A DNA stretch of 64,000 nucleotides from Litoreibacter arenae DSM 19593. GTDB taxonomy: Bacteria; Pseudomonadota; Alphaproteobacteria; Rhodobacterales; Rhodobacteraceae. Of this stretch, positions 16,734-25,466 are shown in pieces. The DNA lies in contig NZ_KE557306.1 in NCBI RefSeq assembly GCF_000442275.2, forward strand, positions 1,381,478 through 1,445,477, given 5' to 3'. The notes under the pieces were generated by a model, which made no database searches, was not told the DNA's origin, and saw nothing but the letters and a program-made list of their open reading frames with translations. The first letter of the stretch is position 1, and every line of letters begins with the position of its first letter. The translations under genes and the position numbers were made by a program.

Positions 16734-17699
16734 ATGAAGCCCCGCCTGAGTGACATTGCCCGCAACCTCTCCGTCTCTTCCGCGACGGTGTCGTTGGCTT
16801 TGTCGGGCAAGGGGAAAGGCCGGATTTCTACCGAGACGATGGACCGGATCGAAGCCGAAGCCGCGCGCATCGGCTATGCGCCAAATCAGATGGGCAAAGC
16901 GCTGCGCACGGGGCGCAGCCAGGTCATCGGCCTTGTGCTGCCCGACTTCGCCAACCCGCTGTTCCCCCGCATGGCCCGCGCCATCATTACCGCCGCCGAG
17001 GCGAAGGGATATGGCGTACTGGTCGCCGACAGCCTCTCCGACACCACCACGCAGGAGCGCGCAGTCCAGCAACTCGTCAATCTCGGGGCGGACGGGCTGG
17101 TGGTGATCCCACGCAAGGGCAGCAAGATCGCCAAGTCCAGCATACCCATCGTCGTCATCGATGCCGCGACCTCGCCGCTCAACGTTGTATCGGCAGACCA
17201 TGCGGGCGGTGGTGAGATCGCGGTCACGCATTTGCGCGAACATGGTCATACGGACATCTTGTATTTGGGCGACACCCAATCGTCGCTGGTACAGCGCACC
17301 CGCATTAAGGGCATGATGCGCGCAGGCGGACCGGGGGGGCGCACCCTTTGGATGGAGGACGCGCCCGACATCGCCGCGGCGGTACGCGACGGGGTCACCG
17401 CCATCGCCACGACCTCCGACAGGATCGCGCTTCAGGTCATGCTGGATCTGGCCGCCGCAGGTCTTCGGGTTCCGCAAGATGTATCCATCACGGGTTTCGA
17501 CAACCTTGATTTCGGCGAGATCGTCAGCCCGTCCCTGACCACTGTCGCCACGTCCGATACCATCATCGGCACCGGCGCAATCGACGCGTTGGACGCGCAA
17601 ATCAATGGCGCAGACCCGATCACAGAACACACGGTTCCCATGCATCTGATCAGCAGGGAAACGGTAGCAAGATTAACGTCAGGAGGAGAGACCACATGA
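16734..17699 (+). CDS. LacI-family transcriptional regulator
   Basis: 321 residues. The N-terminal helix-turn-helix 'LSDIARNLSVSSATVSLALS' (residues 4-23) and the hinge region 'NQMGKALRTGRSQVIGLVLP' are classical. The remaining part is the periplasmic-binding-protein-like effector domain. It is the first gene of a run of coupled genes (importer, nucleoside hydrolase, deaminase) and overlaps the receptor gene by 4 bp. It therefore probably senses the imported nucleoside or base and acts at the operator at 16689-16704. Confidence 0.94.
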   Translation: MKPRLSDIARNLSVSSATVSLALSGKGKGRISTETMDRIEAEAARIGYAPNQMGKALRTGRSQVIGLVLPDFANPLFPRMARAIITAAEAKGYGVLVADSLSDTTTQERAVQQLVNLGADGLVVIPRKGSKIAKSSIPIVVIDAATSPLNVVSADHAGGGEIAVTHLREHGHTDILYLGDTQSSLVQRTRIKGMMRAGGPGGRTLWMEDAPDIAAAVRDGVTAIATTSDRIALQVMLDLAAAGLRVPQDVSITGFDNLDFGEIVSPSLTTVATSDTIIGTGAIDALDAQINGADPITEHTVPMHLISRETVARLTSGGETT

Positions 17700-18730
17700 A
17701 ACTCAAAAGCACACTAGGCGCCGCCGTAGCCGCCGCAGCGCTGACCAGCACACCAGCGCTGGCGCAGGACCGAACGCTGACCATTTCGGTGTATGCGTTC
17801 GCGCAAGAGGAATTCCGCGAGCTGGTTTATGAGCCGTTCGAGGAAAAATGCGGCTGCGATCTGGTCGTCGAGACCGGCAACTCGGTCGAGCGCATGTCCA
17901 AGATCGAAGCCAACCGCGAAAATCCGGTGATCGACATGGCGGTCATGTCACTACATGACGCGCTGTCCCTGTCCCGTCAGGACCTTTTGCAGAAGATCGA
18001 CACGTCCAAGCTCAGCAATCACGGCGACCTGTTTGATGTGGCCAAGGACCCGCTCGGCAATGGCGAGGCGGTGGGCTACACGCTTTACGCCACGTCGATC
18101 GTTTACCGGACTGACAAGGTCGAAATCGCAAGCTGGAAGGACCTCTTTCAGGACAAGCTGAAAGGCCGCGTGGCGCTGCCCGACATCACGACCAACCAAG
18201 GCGCACGCACCCTTTGGATGATCGGCAAGGCGATTGGTGACGAGGACATGTCGCTCAAGGCCCCGATGGAACTGGTGGGCGAAAATGCGGACGACATCGC
18301 CACTTTCTATCAACGGTCTTCGCAGCTGGCGCAGCTTGTGCAGCAAGACGAAGTCTGGGCTGCGCCGGTTGGCCGCTTTGCCTGGAGCCGGTTCAAGGAT
18401 AACGGGCTGGACATGACATGGGCCGAGCCTGCGGAGGGCCAGTTCGGCGACATGAACGTGATGATTATGCCCAAGGGCATTCCTGCGGAGAACGCCGAGC
18501 TCGCGCTTGAATTCATGGACTACTGGCTATCGCCGGAGATCCAGCTTGCGCTTGCCGAAGCCCTGATCGACAGCCCTGTGAACAAAACCGTCGAGGTGTC
18601 GGCCGAGGCGGCGGAGGGTCTGACCGTGGGCGCGGAACTGATCGACAGCCTGAACTTCATGGCGCCGGAGGTCATTCTCGACAACCGCGACCAGTGGCTC
18701 GACAGCTGGAACGACACCGTCATCCAGTAA
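17696..18730 (+). CDS. ABC transporter substrate-binding protein, polyamine/iron-type (PotD-like)
   Basis: 344 residues with a Sec signal peptide (KSTLGAAVAAAALTSTPALA, cleavage near AQD). The strong ribosome-binding site AGGAGG precedes the ATG, which overlaps the lacI stop codon. The mature part follows the SBP_bac_8/PotD pattern: 'TISVYAFAQEEFRELVYEPF', a 'GEAVGYTLYATSIVYRTD' strand and 'LEFMDYWLSPEIQLAL' near the C-terminus. PotD-like receptors usually bind polyamines, but the nucleoside-catabolic genes downstream suggest a nucleoside or related ligand. That reassignment is an inference. Confidence 0.88.
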   Translation: MKLKSTLGAAVAAAALTSTPALAQDRTLTISVYAFAQEEFRELVYEPFEEKCGCDLVVETGNSVERMSKIEANRENPVIDMAVMSLHDALSLSRQDLLQKIDTSKLSNHGDLFDVAKDPLGNGEAVGYTLYATSIVYRTDKVEIASWKDLFQDKLKGRVALPDITTNQGARTLWMIGKAIGDEDMSLKAPMELVGENADDIATFYQRSSQLAQLVQQDEVWAAPVGRFAWSRFKDNGLDMTWAEPAEGQFGDMNVMIMPKGIPAENAELALEFMDYWLSPEIQLALAEALIDSPVNKTVEVSAEAAEGLTVGAELIDSLNFMAPEVILDNRDQWLDSWNDTVIQ

Positions 18731-18752
18731 TCAACCAACAGGAAACGGACCC

Positions 18753-19619
18753 ATGTTCGACAACAGAACAACCGGCCTTCTTCTGGTGCTGCCCGCGGCG
18801 ATCTTCGCCGCGGTGCTGTTCCTTGTTCCCGTCGGCATACTGTTGTCGGAGGCCTTCACCGGACCGGATGGCGGCTTCAGCTTCGGGGCTTATGTCGACT
18901 TCTTCTCGTCCGACCGCAATATGACCGTCTTCTGGCGATCGCTGCGGCTGGGGCTTTATGTGATGCTTACATCGGCGGTGATCGGCTATGCGGCCGCCTT
19001 CTGCATCGTACAGCTTGCCCCGAAATCGCGAGGGCGGATTTTCGCGTTGATCATCCTGCCGTTGATGATTTCGCCCGTGGCGCGAACCTATGCGTGGCTT
19101 GTGATCCTTGGGCGCACCGGTATCGTCAATCAGGTGATCGTCGGGCTGGGCCTGTCGGAGGACAGTTTGAGGCTGCTGTTCACCGAAACGGCGGTCTTCA
19201 TCGGCCTGTTGCAACTGTTCCTGCCGCTGATGATCATCTCGTTGATCTCCTCCATGGAGAACATGCCACGTGACGTCATCCCCGCTGCCCGCGTGTTGGG
19301 CGCAAGCTGGTTCAACGTGTTCTTCCGCGTCATTATTCCTCTCACGCGCGAGGGCCTGGTGGTCGGCGGCACCCTCGTCTTTGCCGGATCGATGACGGCC
19401 TATATCACGCCCGCGATCCTCGGCGGCTCCAAGGTGCTGATGCTCGAGACACTGCTCTACCAGCGCGTGACCGTGGCCAATGACTACGCGTCCGCCAGCG
19501 TTATCGCGATGATCCTTGTGGCCATGTCCGTGGTAACGAACCTGTTGCTCAAGCGGCTGGCCAAGCCGCGAAACCGCAAGGTCGCGATCCAGACCAAGAA
19601 AGTGGAGGCCATGACATGA
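18753..19619 (+). CDS. ABC transporter permease (PotB-like)
   Basis: 288 residues, about six transmembrane helices. It shows the type I importer EAA loop 'VIPAARVLGASWFNVFFRVI' and the preceding 'VARTYAWLVILGRTGIVN' segment typical of PotB. The ribosome-binding site AGGAAA lies 8-10 bases upstream. It overlaps the next permease by 4 bp. Confidence 0.9.
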   Translation: MFDNRTTGLLLVLPAAIFAAVLFLVPVGILLSEAFTGPDGGFSFGAYVDFFSSDRNMTVFWRSLRLGLYVMLTSAVIGYAAAFCIVQLAPKSRGRIFALIILPLMISPVARTYAWLVILGRTGIVNQVIVGLGLSEDSLRLLFTETAVFIGLLQLFLPLMIISLISSMENMPRDVIPAARVLGASWFNVFFRVIIPLTREGLVVGGTLVFAGSMTAYITPAILGGSKVLMLETLLYQRVTVANDYASASVIAMILVAMSVVTNLLLKRLAKPRNRKVAIQTKKVEAMT

Positions 19620-20398
19620 ACACGTCGCGCACCGCATCGTGGGTCATTATCGGCCTGACGCTGCTTTTCCTCATCGGGCCGTTCGTCGTCATCGTCCTCG
19701 CGGCGCTGACCAATGGCAACAACCTCGCCTTCCCGCCGGAAGGGCTGTCTCTGCGCTGGTTCATCAAGGTCTTCACCATCGAAAGCTTCCGCGACAGTTT
19801 CGTGATCTCCATGGTGCTGGCGGTGTTTGGCACGCTGGCGGCGTTGGTAATCGGAGTGCCCGCCGCCTATGCCATCGTGCGCTACAAGGTGCCCGGTGCA
19901 GGCGCCGTGCAGCTTATCGTGTCCTCGCCGTTGATCGTGCCGGGGATCATCGTGGGCCTTGCCTTGCTGCGCTATCTCGTGATCCCCACGGGCTTCACCA
20001 TCTTCGCCACGCTGTTTCTGGCGCATACGGCGCTTATCCTGCCCTATGCCGTGCGGGTGGTCACGTCGTCCATGCAGAACCTGCGCACGGATGTCGAAGA
20101 AGCCGCGCTGATACTGGGCTGTTCGCGGCTCGGCTCCTTCTTCCGCGTGGTCTTCCCGAACATTCGCGGGGGTATACTTGCGGCGTTCATTCTGGGCTTC
20201 GTCACCTCCTTTAATCAGGTGCCGGTGTCGCTGTTCTTGTCCGGCCCTGGCGTGCGCACCCTACCAATCGACATGCTGGCTTACATGGAGACAACCTACG
20301 ACCCTTCGGTGGCGGCGCTTGCCTGCCTGCTTGCCGTGATGTCCGTGGGTATCGTCTTTGCGGCCGAAAAATTCCTGGGGTTCTCAAAATATGTCTGA
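19616..20398 (+). CDS. ABC transporter permease (PotC-like)
   Basis: 260 residues, six predicted helices. The EAA coupling loop is 'DVEEAALILGCSRLGSFFRV', and the segment 'LIVPGIIVGLALLRYLVIP' is characteristic of PotC. It forms the channel with the preceding permease. Its end overlaps the ATPase start by 8 bp. Confidence 0.9.
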   Translation: MNTSRTASWVIIGLTLLFLIGPFVVIVLAALTNGNNLAFPPEGLSLRWFIKVFTIESFRDSFVISMVLAVFGTLAALVIGVPAAYAIVRYKVPGAGAVQLIVSSPLIVPGIIVGLALLRYLVIPTGFTIFATLFLAHTALILPYAVRVVTSSMQNLRTDVEEAALILGCSRLGSFFRVVFPNIRGGILAAFILGFVTSFNQVPVSLFLSGPGVRTLPIDMLAYMETTYDPSVAALACLLAVMSVGIVFAAEKFLGFSKYV

Positions 20399-21347
20399 TT
20401 TCGTCAAACTCGATAAACTCACCCTCGCTTATGGCGACGTCGTGGCGGTGCCGGATCTGAGCTTCAGTATCGGCAAGGGAGAGTTGGTCGCCCTGCTGGG
20501 CCCCTCGGGCTGCGGCAAGACCACAACCATGCGAGCCATCGCGGGTCTTATGGCACCCAAATCCGGCTCCATCCATATCGACGGGCGCGATGTGACCAAT
20601 CTAGCGCCCTCCAAGCGCGAGGTGGGGCTGGTGTTCCAATCCTACGCGCTGTTCCCGCATTTGTCGGTGTATGAAAACGTGGCGTTTGGCCTCAAGATGC
20701 GCAAGGCGTCCAACATACGCGAACGGGTGGAGGAAGCCATCGCTTCGGTCGGCCTGTCCGACTTCACCAACCGGCTGACCCCCGACCTGTCGGGCGGACA
20801 GCAACAACGGGTGTCTCTGGCGCGATCACTGGTCGTCGAGCCCAAAGTGCTTCTTCTTGACGAGCCTCTGTCGAACCTCGACGCGCGGCTGCGACTTGAG
20901 ATGCAACTTGTGCTCAAGGACATCCAGCGACGCACCGGCGTGACTATGATCTTCGTCACACACGACCAAAGCGAAGCACTGGCGCTGGCAGACCGCATCG
21001 TATTGATGAAGGACGGGGTCATCGTGCAGGAAGGCTCGGCCGAAGAGATGTATAACGCGCCACGGACCCGCTTCGCCGCGGACTTCTTCGGGTTCGAGAA
21101 CATCTTTCCCGGCGACGACGGGCAGGACCGCGCCTGGCGGCCCGGCGCGATCACGCTGGGCGACGGCCCGTTCGAGGGCCAGATCAGGGGCATGTCCTTT
21201 GGAGGCGACTACCGCACCTATGTCATCGACACCGAGCGCGGACAGATCAAGGGCGCGGTCCGCGCCGATCTTCCGTCCTACAAAGAAGGCGACAAGGTCC
21301 GGTTCGATCTGCCGATGGCGCAGGCGGTGGCGCTGGACGCAGGTTGA
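20391..21347 (+). CDS. ABC transporter ATP-binding protein (PotA-like)
   Basis: 318 residues from the ATG at 20391; an in-frame start at 20358 would lie deeper inside the permease gene and add a non-family peptide. Walker A is GPSGCGKT (37-44), the signature is LSGGQQQRVSLARSL, Walker B is VLLLDEPLSNLDARL, and the switch is 'FVTHDQSEALALAD'. The C-terminal TOBE-like regulatory domain ('WRPGAITLGDG') is present but short. It powers the PotD/B/C-like importer. Confidence 0.93.
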   Translation: MSDFVKLDKLTLAYGDVVAVPDLSFSIGKGELVALLGPSGCGKTTTMRAIAGLMAPKSGSIHIDGRDVTNLAPSKREVGLVFQSYALFPHLSVYENVAFGLKMRKASNIRERVEEAIASVGLSDFTNRLTPDLSGGQQQRVSLARSLVVEPKVLLLDEPLSNLDARLRLEMQLVLKDIQRRTGVTMIFVTHDQSEALALADRIVLMKDGVIVQEGSAEEMYNAPRTRFAADFFGFENIFPGDDGQDRAWRPGAITLGDGPFEGQIRGMSFGGDYRTYVIDTERGQIKGAVRADLPSYKEGDKVRFDLPMAQAVALDAG

Positions 21348-22258
21348 TGACCCGCCTCTGGATCGACACCGACATGGGCGTGGACGACGTGCTGGCGATT
21401 GTGGCGATGCGGGCGCATCGCGCGGTCGACGGCATCTCGCTGGTCTCGGGTAATGCCCCGCTGACTCAAGTGGCGCAGAACGCGGGAAATTGCGTGACGG
21501 AACTGGGCTGGGACGTGCCGGTGTATCACGGCGCTGACCGGCCCGTGCTTGGCCCATTGGAAACCGCGCAAGCCATCTTGGGGGCGGATGGGCTTCCCGC
21601 CCGCGGCGAAGGGCCGGTTTTCACCAAGGACAGCCCCTACGATTTCCCTCACTTTCTGGGGCCGCTCTGCGACTGGCTGGAAGAGGACGGCCCACACGAA
21701 ATCCTGGCACTCGGCCCGCTCACAAACCTTGCCATACTTGCGTTGGCGCGGCCCGACCTTCTACCACGTATTGACCGGCTGGTCTGGATGGGCGGCGCGG
21801 TCGGGCGGGGAAATCACACGCCCTCGGCGGAGTTCAATGCCTTCGCGGACCCGGAAGCCGTGCAAATCGTGCTGGACCGCGGCGTGATGCCGGATGTTAT
21901 TGACCTAGACGCCTGCCGCGAGGTGCAGATTGGTTCTGCGGATGTGGACGCGCTCGCCGGTGCCACCACACCCCGCGCGCGTATCCTGCACCGGTTGCTG
22001 GGGGGGTATCTCGATATCGGGCTGTCACGCGGCCGTCCCGGTATGGCGCTTTATGACCCGGTCGCTGCCGCCGCTATGATTGCACCCGAGAATTTCACCT
22101 TCGAGGACGCACGCGTCCGCATGGCCTGCACCGACCCCGTGACGCGGGGCCGGACCGAGACCGATTTTCAAAGCCAGACGCCCAATGCACGTTTTGCCAC
22201 AGACTTGGATGCCGACGCCATCCGAACACTGTGCCTTGCGCCGCTCGCGCTGGACTGA
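21347..22258 (+). CDS. Inosine/uridine-preferring nucleoside hydrolase
   Basis: 303 residues. The N-terminal Asp cluster is IDTDMGVDD (Asp7, Asp9, Asp13, Asp14), the Ca2+ and catalytic site of nucleoside hydrolases (DTDPGxDD in most). 'ALGPLTNLAILALARPDL' and 'MGGAVGRGNHTPSAEFNAFADPEA' are the second and third signature blocks, and 'YDPVAAAAMI' follows near the C-terminus. It splits a ribonucleoside into base plus ribose. Its ATG overlaps the ATPase stop by one base, so enzyme and importer are coupled. A TTG at 21344 is a possible alternative start. Confidence 0.92.
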   Translation: MTRLWIDTDMGVDDVLAIVAMRAHRAVDGISLVSGNAPLTQVAQNAGNCVTELGWDVPVYHGADRPVLGPLETAQAILGADGLPARGEGPVFTKDSPYDFPHFLGPLCDWLEEDGPHEILALGPLTNLAILALARPDLLPRIDRLVWMGGAVGRGNHTPSAEFNAFADPEAVQIVLDRGVMPDVIDLDACREVQIGSADVDALAGATTPRARILHRLLGGYLDIGLSRGRPGMALYDPVAAAAMIAPENFTFEDARVRMACTDPVTRGRTETDFQSQTPNARFATDLDADAIRTLCLAPLALD

Positions 22259-22273
22259 CCGGAAAGACCGACG

Positions 22274-23323
22274 ATGATCCTCTCCGATGCTTATTTCGCT
22301 GCTTTGCCCAAGGTGGACATTCACTGCCACCTTCTGGGCACCATCCGCGAGGAAACCCTATGGGACTTGGCACAACAGGCCCGCGCCCCTATTACCCGCG
22401 ACGAGGTTGCAGACTATTTCATCCGAGGCGAGAAGCCGCGCGGGGTGCTTCATGCCTTCCGCTTTATGGAAGAATATGTGCTCACGACACCGGCCTGCCT
22501 GCACCGGCTCACGGCTGAATGTCTGGAAGACATGGCCCGTGAAAACGTGCTTCACGCGGAGTTGTTCTGGAATTCCACCGGCACGCTGGCGCATCATCCG
22601 TCGCTTGACTTTGCCGAGTTACAAGACGCCATCACCCGCGCCATGGCAGAAGCCGAGGTCGCACATGGCATCACCGCGCGGCTGATCCATGCCATCGACC
22701 GCGAAGCCAGTCCTGAGGACGGAGCCGCAACCGTGGCCCGCACTTTGGCGCATTCTGACCCCCGGGCTGTAGGCATTGGATCTGACTATCTTGAGACCGG
22801 AAACCCGCCCGAGAAATTCTGGAAAGCCTACCGAATGGCGCGCGACGGCGGGCTGAAGACCACTATGCATGCGGGTGAATTCGGCTGCCACTGGCGCAAT
22901 ATCGAGACCGCTGTGGACCTGCTTAGGGTGGACCGGCTGGATCACTGCTACACGATACTCGACAATCCTACGCTGCTGGAACGCGTGCGCGACGCCGGTA
23001 TCGTGGTCACGGTGGTGCCGACCAATTCGTACTATATGCGGACGCTATCGCGTGACGAATGGGCCGAAAAGCATCCGCTACGGCGGATGCTGTCGTCGGG
23101 GCTGCGACTACATCCCAACACCGACGATCCGACATTTCACAACACCACGCCCAACCGCGTCTGGACGTCGATCCACCGTGATTTCGGCGCAACGACCGAC
23201 CAGATCGAGGCCATGATCTGGAACGGTGTCGCGGGGGCATGGCTGGATGACGCCACACGCGTCGCGCTGGAAGATCGCACCCGACGCGGCCTTGAGGACG
23301 CGAAAGCGCATCTCGTCGCCTGA
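22274..23323 (+). CDS. Adenosine/adenine deaminase family protein
   Basis: 349 residues. Zinc-site motifs are present: HCH at 17-19 (VDIHCHLLGT), 'MHAGEFG' with the catalytic Glu, 'RLDHCYTILDNP' and 'NTDDPTFHNT' with the metal Asp. The third motif reads LDHC rather than the IGHG of classical adenosine deaminase and is closer to the 'IDHG' of adenine deaminases, so adenine or another purine may be the substrate. It lies 15 bp after the nucleoside hydrolase gene; together they would convert imported adenosine to hypoxanthine. Its 3' end is overlapped by the convergent DUF3830 gene. Confidence 0.88.
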   Translation: MILSDAYFAALPKVDIHCHLLGTIREETLWDLAQQARAPITRDEVADYFIRGEKPRGVLHAFRFMEEYVLTTPACLHRLTAECLEDMARENVLHAELFWNSTGTLAHHPSLDFAELQDAITRAMAEAEVAHGITARLIHAIDREASPEDGAATVARTLAHSDPRAVGIGSDYLETGNPPEKFWKAYRMARDGGLKTTMHAGEFGCHWRNIETAVDLLRVDRLDHCYTILDNPTLLERVRDAGIVVTVVPTNSYYMRTLSRDEWAEKHPLRRMLSSGLRLHPNTDDPTFHNTTPNRVWTSIHRDFGATTDQIEAMIWNGVAGAWLDDATRVALEDRTRRGLEDAKAHLVA

Positions 23324-23754
23324 CCTGCCAGCGCGCGGTAGGCGGCTTCGATCAGCAGATCCTGCGCCCCTTTCCAAAGGACGTCATTGCCCAGCTTGGG
23401 CAGGTCTTCGTGATTGCTGGTGATCGTCAGGAAATGGTTACCGGCAAGCTGGCCAATCTTGGACGAAAAATCGAGGCCACCATAGGCCAGAATGATCTCC
23501 GTTTCACTGATCCCACCCGGATATAACAGCATGTGACCGGGTGCCGGGTGACTGGTGTGGTTCTCGTAGCCCACCCCGAAATCATTATCGCCGAGAGACA
23601 CCCCGACCCCTTCCCCGTTCCAGCGGACGTGAACAAGCTGCCCGCGATAAGGCAGCAGTTTGCGGATGGCGGCGGCGGTATCGGGGGCCGCGTCGCTCTC
23701 AAAACGCGCATCAACCCGGTAAGCGCCTGCGGTGATCTTGAGTTGATTGGTCAT
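23137..23754 (-). CDS. DUF3830 family protein with an antisense 3' extension
   Basis: 205 codons. Residues 1-143 match the DUF3830 family (a small cyclophilin-like beta-barrel): 'LLPYRGQLVHVRWNGEGVGV', 'GYENHTSHPAPGHMLLYPGG', 'SETEIILAYGGLDFSSK' and 'AGNHFLTIT'. This covers the usual length of the family, about 140-150 residues. The remaining 60 codons lie exactly opposite the end of the deaminase gene and have no family resemblance. The natural stop appears to have been lost, or the extra tail is tolerated. Molecular function is unknown. It is divergent from the TRAP importer operon across a very A+T-rich region. Confidence 0.8.
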   Translation of the reverse strand: MTNQLKITAGAYRVDARFESDAAPDTAAAIRKLLPYRGQLVHVRWNGEGVGVSLGDNDFGVGYENHTSHPAPGHMLLYPGGISETEIILAYGGLDFSSKIGQLAGNHFLTITSNHEDLPKLGNDVLWKGAQDLLIEAAYRALAGQATRCAFASSRPRRVRSSSATRVASSSHAPATPFQIMASIWSVVAPKSRWIDVQTRLGVVL

Positions 23755-23940
23755 GGAGAGCGTTCCTTTCGCGGTGAGTCTGGGGGGATTGCAGTAATAA
23801 AAATATCTTTTTCATATAAATCAATTATTTGCCTTAAATATTATTTTTTATAAAAAATATCTTGTATTCTTCGATATCCCGGATGACGCTAGGTCACATG
23901 ACGAAACCACCCGGTATTCGCTCAGTAAGGGAGACACATC
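23755..23940. promoter_or_regulatory. A+T-rich divergent control region with an 11 bp direct repeat
   Basis: This 186 bp gap is strikingly A+T-rich compared with the rest of the window. AAAAATATCTT occurs at 23799-23809 and again at 23853-23863, exactly 54 bp apart. The second copy also forms ATATC-N11-GATAT (23857-23877). It separates the DUF3830 gene from the TRAP operon and probably contains promoters for both. The FCD GntR regulator encoded at 27532 is a candidate binder; this is not shown by the sequence. Confidence 0.5.
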
Positions 23941-24930
23941 ATGAATTCGTTTTTCGCCAAAGCCGCAGCCGGTGCGACCGCGCTGGCGTTGCTTTCCGCC
24001 TCACCAGTCCTTGCCGAAGCCCTGCGCGTTGCGGGGAACTTTCCGGTAGAACATTCCAGCTCCGCAGCAATGGAGAAATTTGCCGAAAGCGTCGCTGCGC
24101 TAACCGATGGAGAGTTGGAAATCGCCAACTTCCCCGCAATGCAACTGGGCGGCGCCAAGGAGAATGTCGATCAGGTCCGCTCCGGCGTGGTTTTTGGCAC
24201 CTGGATCGGCTCCGCCTACCTGTCGCGCACCGTGCCCGAGCTTGAGGCCGTGTCCCTGCCCTTCGTATATCCCGACCGCGAAACCGCGTTTCGCGTGATT
24301 GATGGCGCGGCGGGTGACCTGCTGGACGAGAAGCTGGCCGAAAAAGGTTTCGTGTCGCTGGGCTGGATGGAACTGGGGTCACGCAACGTGACGAACAATA
24401 TCCGCCCGCTGGCGACAGTCGCGGATTTCGAAGGACTCAAGCTGCGGATGCAACCCAACGAGACCCATCTCAACACCTTCCGCGCAATCGGTGCCAACCC
24501 GGTCTCCATGGGGATTTCCGAGGTCTACGCGGCGCTGCAACAAGGCGTGCTGGACGGGCAGGAAAACCCCTACGCCATCATCGCATCCCGCAACTTCAAC
24601 GAAGTTCAGAAGCATCTGTCCGACACCAACCACTTCTTTGATTACATCGTTCTGGTTGCCAACAAGCGCAAGTTCGATGCGTTGTCAGAAGAGCATCAGG
24701 CAGCCGTGCGCGAAGCTGCCGCCGGGGCCATTGCATGGCAACGTGCCAAGGCCGCCGAGGAGGATATCGCATCTCGTGAGGCACTGATCGAAGCTGGCAT
24801 GACCTTCACCCCGATTGCCGACAACGTTCGCGCGGAACTGCGCGACAAGACCCAGTCGGTGATTGCCGATCTCAAGGAACGCATCGGTGCGGACCTGATC
24901 GACACCGTTCTGAACGAAGCGGGCAAATGA
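23941..24930 (+). CDS. TRAP transporter substrate-binding protein (DctP family)
   Basis: 329 residues with a clear signal peptide (residues 1-24, FFAKAAAGATALALLSAS, cleavage after VLA). The DctP signature is 'GMKLRxxP'-like 'FEGLKLRMQPNETHLNTF' followed by 'MGISEVYAALQQGVLDGQEN'. It binds an organic acid-type solute in the periplasm and presents it to the DctQM membrane complex encoded next, with a 4 bp overlap. The start is preceded by GGGAGA. Confidence 0.93.
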   Translation: MNSFFAKAAAGATALALLSASPVLAEALRVAGNFPVEHSSSAAMEKFAESVAALTDGELEIANFPAMQLGGAKENVDQVRSGVVFGTWIGSAYLSRTVPELEAVSLPFVYPDRETAFRVIDGAAGDLLDEKLAEKGFVSLGWMELGSRNVTNNIRPLATVADFEGLKLRMQPNETHLNTFRAIGANPVSMGISEVYAALQQGVLDGQENPYAIIASRNFNEVQKHLSDTNHFFDYIVLVANKRKFDALSEEHQAAVREAAAGAIAWQRAKAAEEDIASREALIEAGMTFTPIADNVRAELRDKTQSVIADLKERIGADLIDTVLNEAGK

Positions 24931-25466
24931 GCACCCTGCTACCAGACGACTGGCCCCCCATCGGGGGGGCTGGCTTCCAGCGGATGCGCATTGCCGTGGA
25001 CCGTATTGACCGGTCGACACTGTTCCTCGTGGTCGGTGCCATGGCTGCGATGGCCATACTGGTCGTCGGGCAGGTAATCTTCCGCTACGTCTTCAACTCG
25101 GCTATCGACTGGGCGGAGGAAGTCGCCCGCCTTGCGTTTGTCTGGGCGATGTTTCTTGCCATTCCCCACGGCATCCGCCGCGGCGTCCATGTGGGAATCG
25201 ACGCTCTGGTCGTACGCTTTTCCCAAGGGCTCCAAGACCGGTTGTTCCGCCTGTCGGCCCTGATCGGCGCAGCCCTGATGGCAGTGATCTTTGCCTATGC
25301 CTGGCAGGTGACCGTCTACACCTGGCCGGAGTTGATGCCCACGCTCAACCTGACCGCTGCCGTCTACTACATCGCCATTCTGATCGCCGCAGTCCATTCC
25401 GTGCTGCACCTTTTGCTGCTGGCTTGGGGCGGACGCTCCACTTGGGAAGAAAAGAGCGCACAATGA
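24927..25466 (+). CDS. TRAP transporter small permease (DctQ family)
   Basis: 179 residues with four predicted helices (about 30-52, 66-86, 107-128, 150-172). 'FNSAIDWAEEVARLAFVWAM' is the DctQ signature. The N-terminal 25 residues are a cytoplasmic extension. It overlaps both neighbours by 4 bp, the usual dctPQM arrangement. Confidence 0.9.
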   Translation: MSTLLPDDWPPIGGAGFQRMRIAVDRIDRSTLFLVVGAMAAMAILVVGQVIFRYVFNSAIDWAEEVARLAFVWAMFLAIPHGIRRGVHVGIDALVVRFSQGLQDRLFRLSALIGAALMAVIFAYAWQVTVYTWPELMPTLNLTAAVYYIAILIAAVHSVLHLLLLAWGGRSTWEEKSAQ

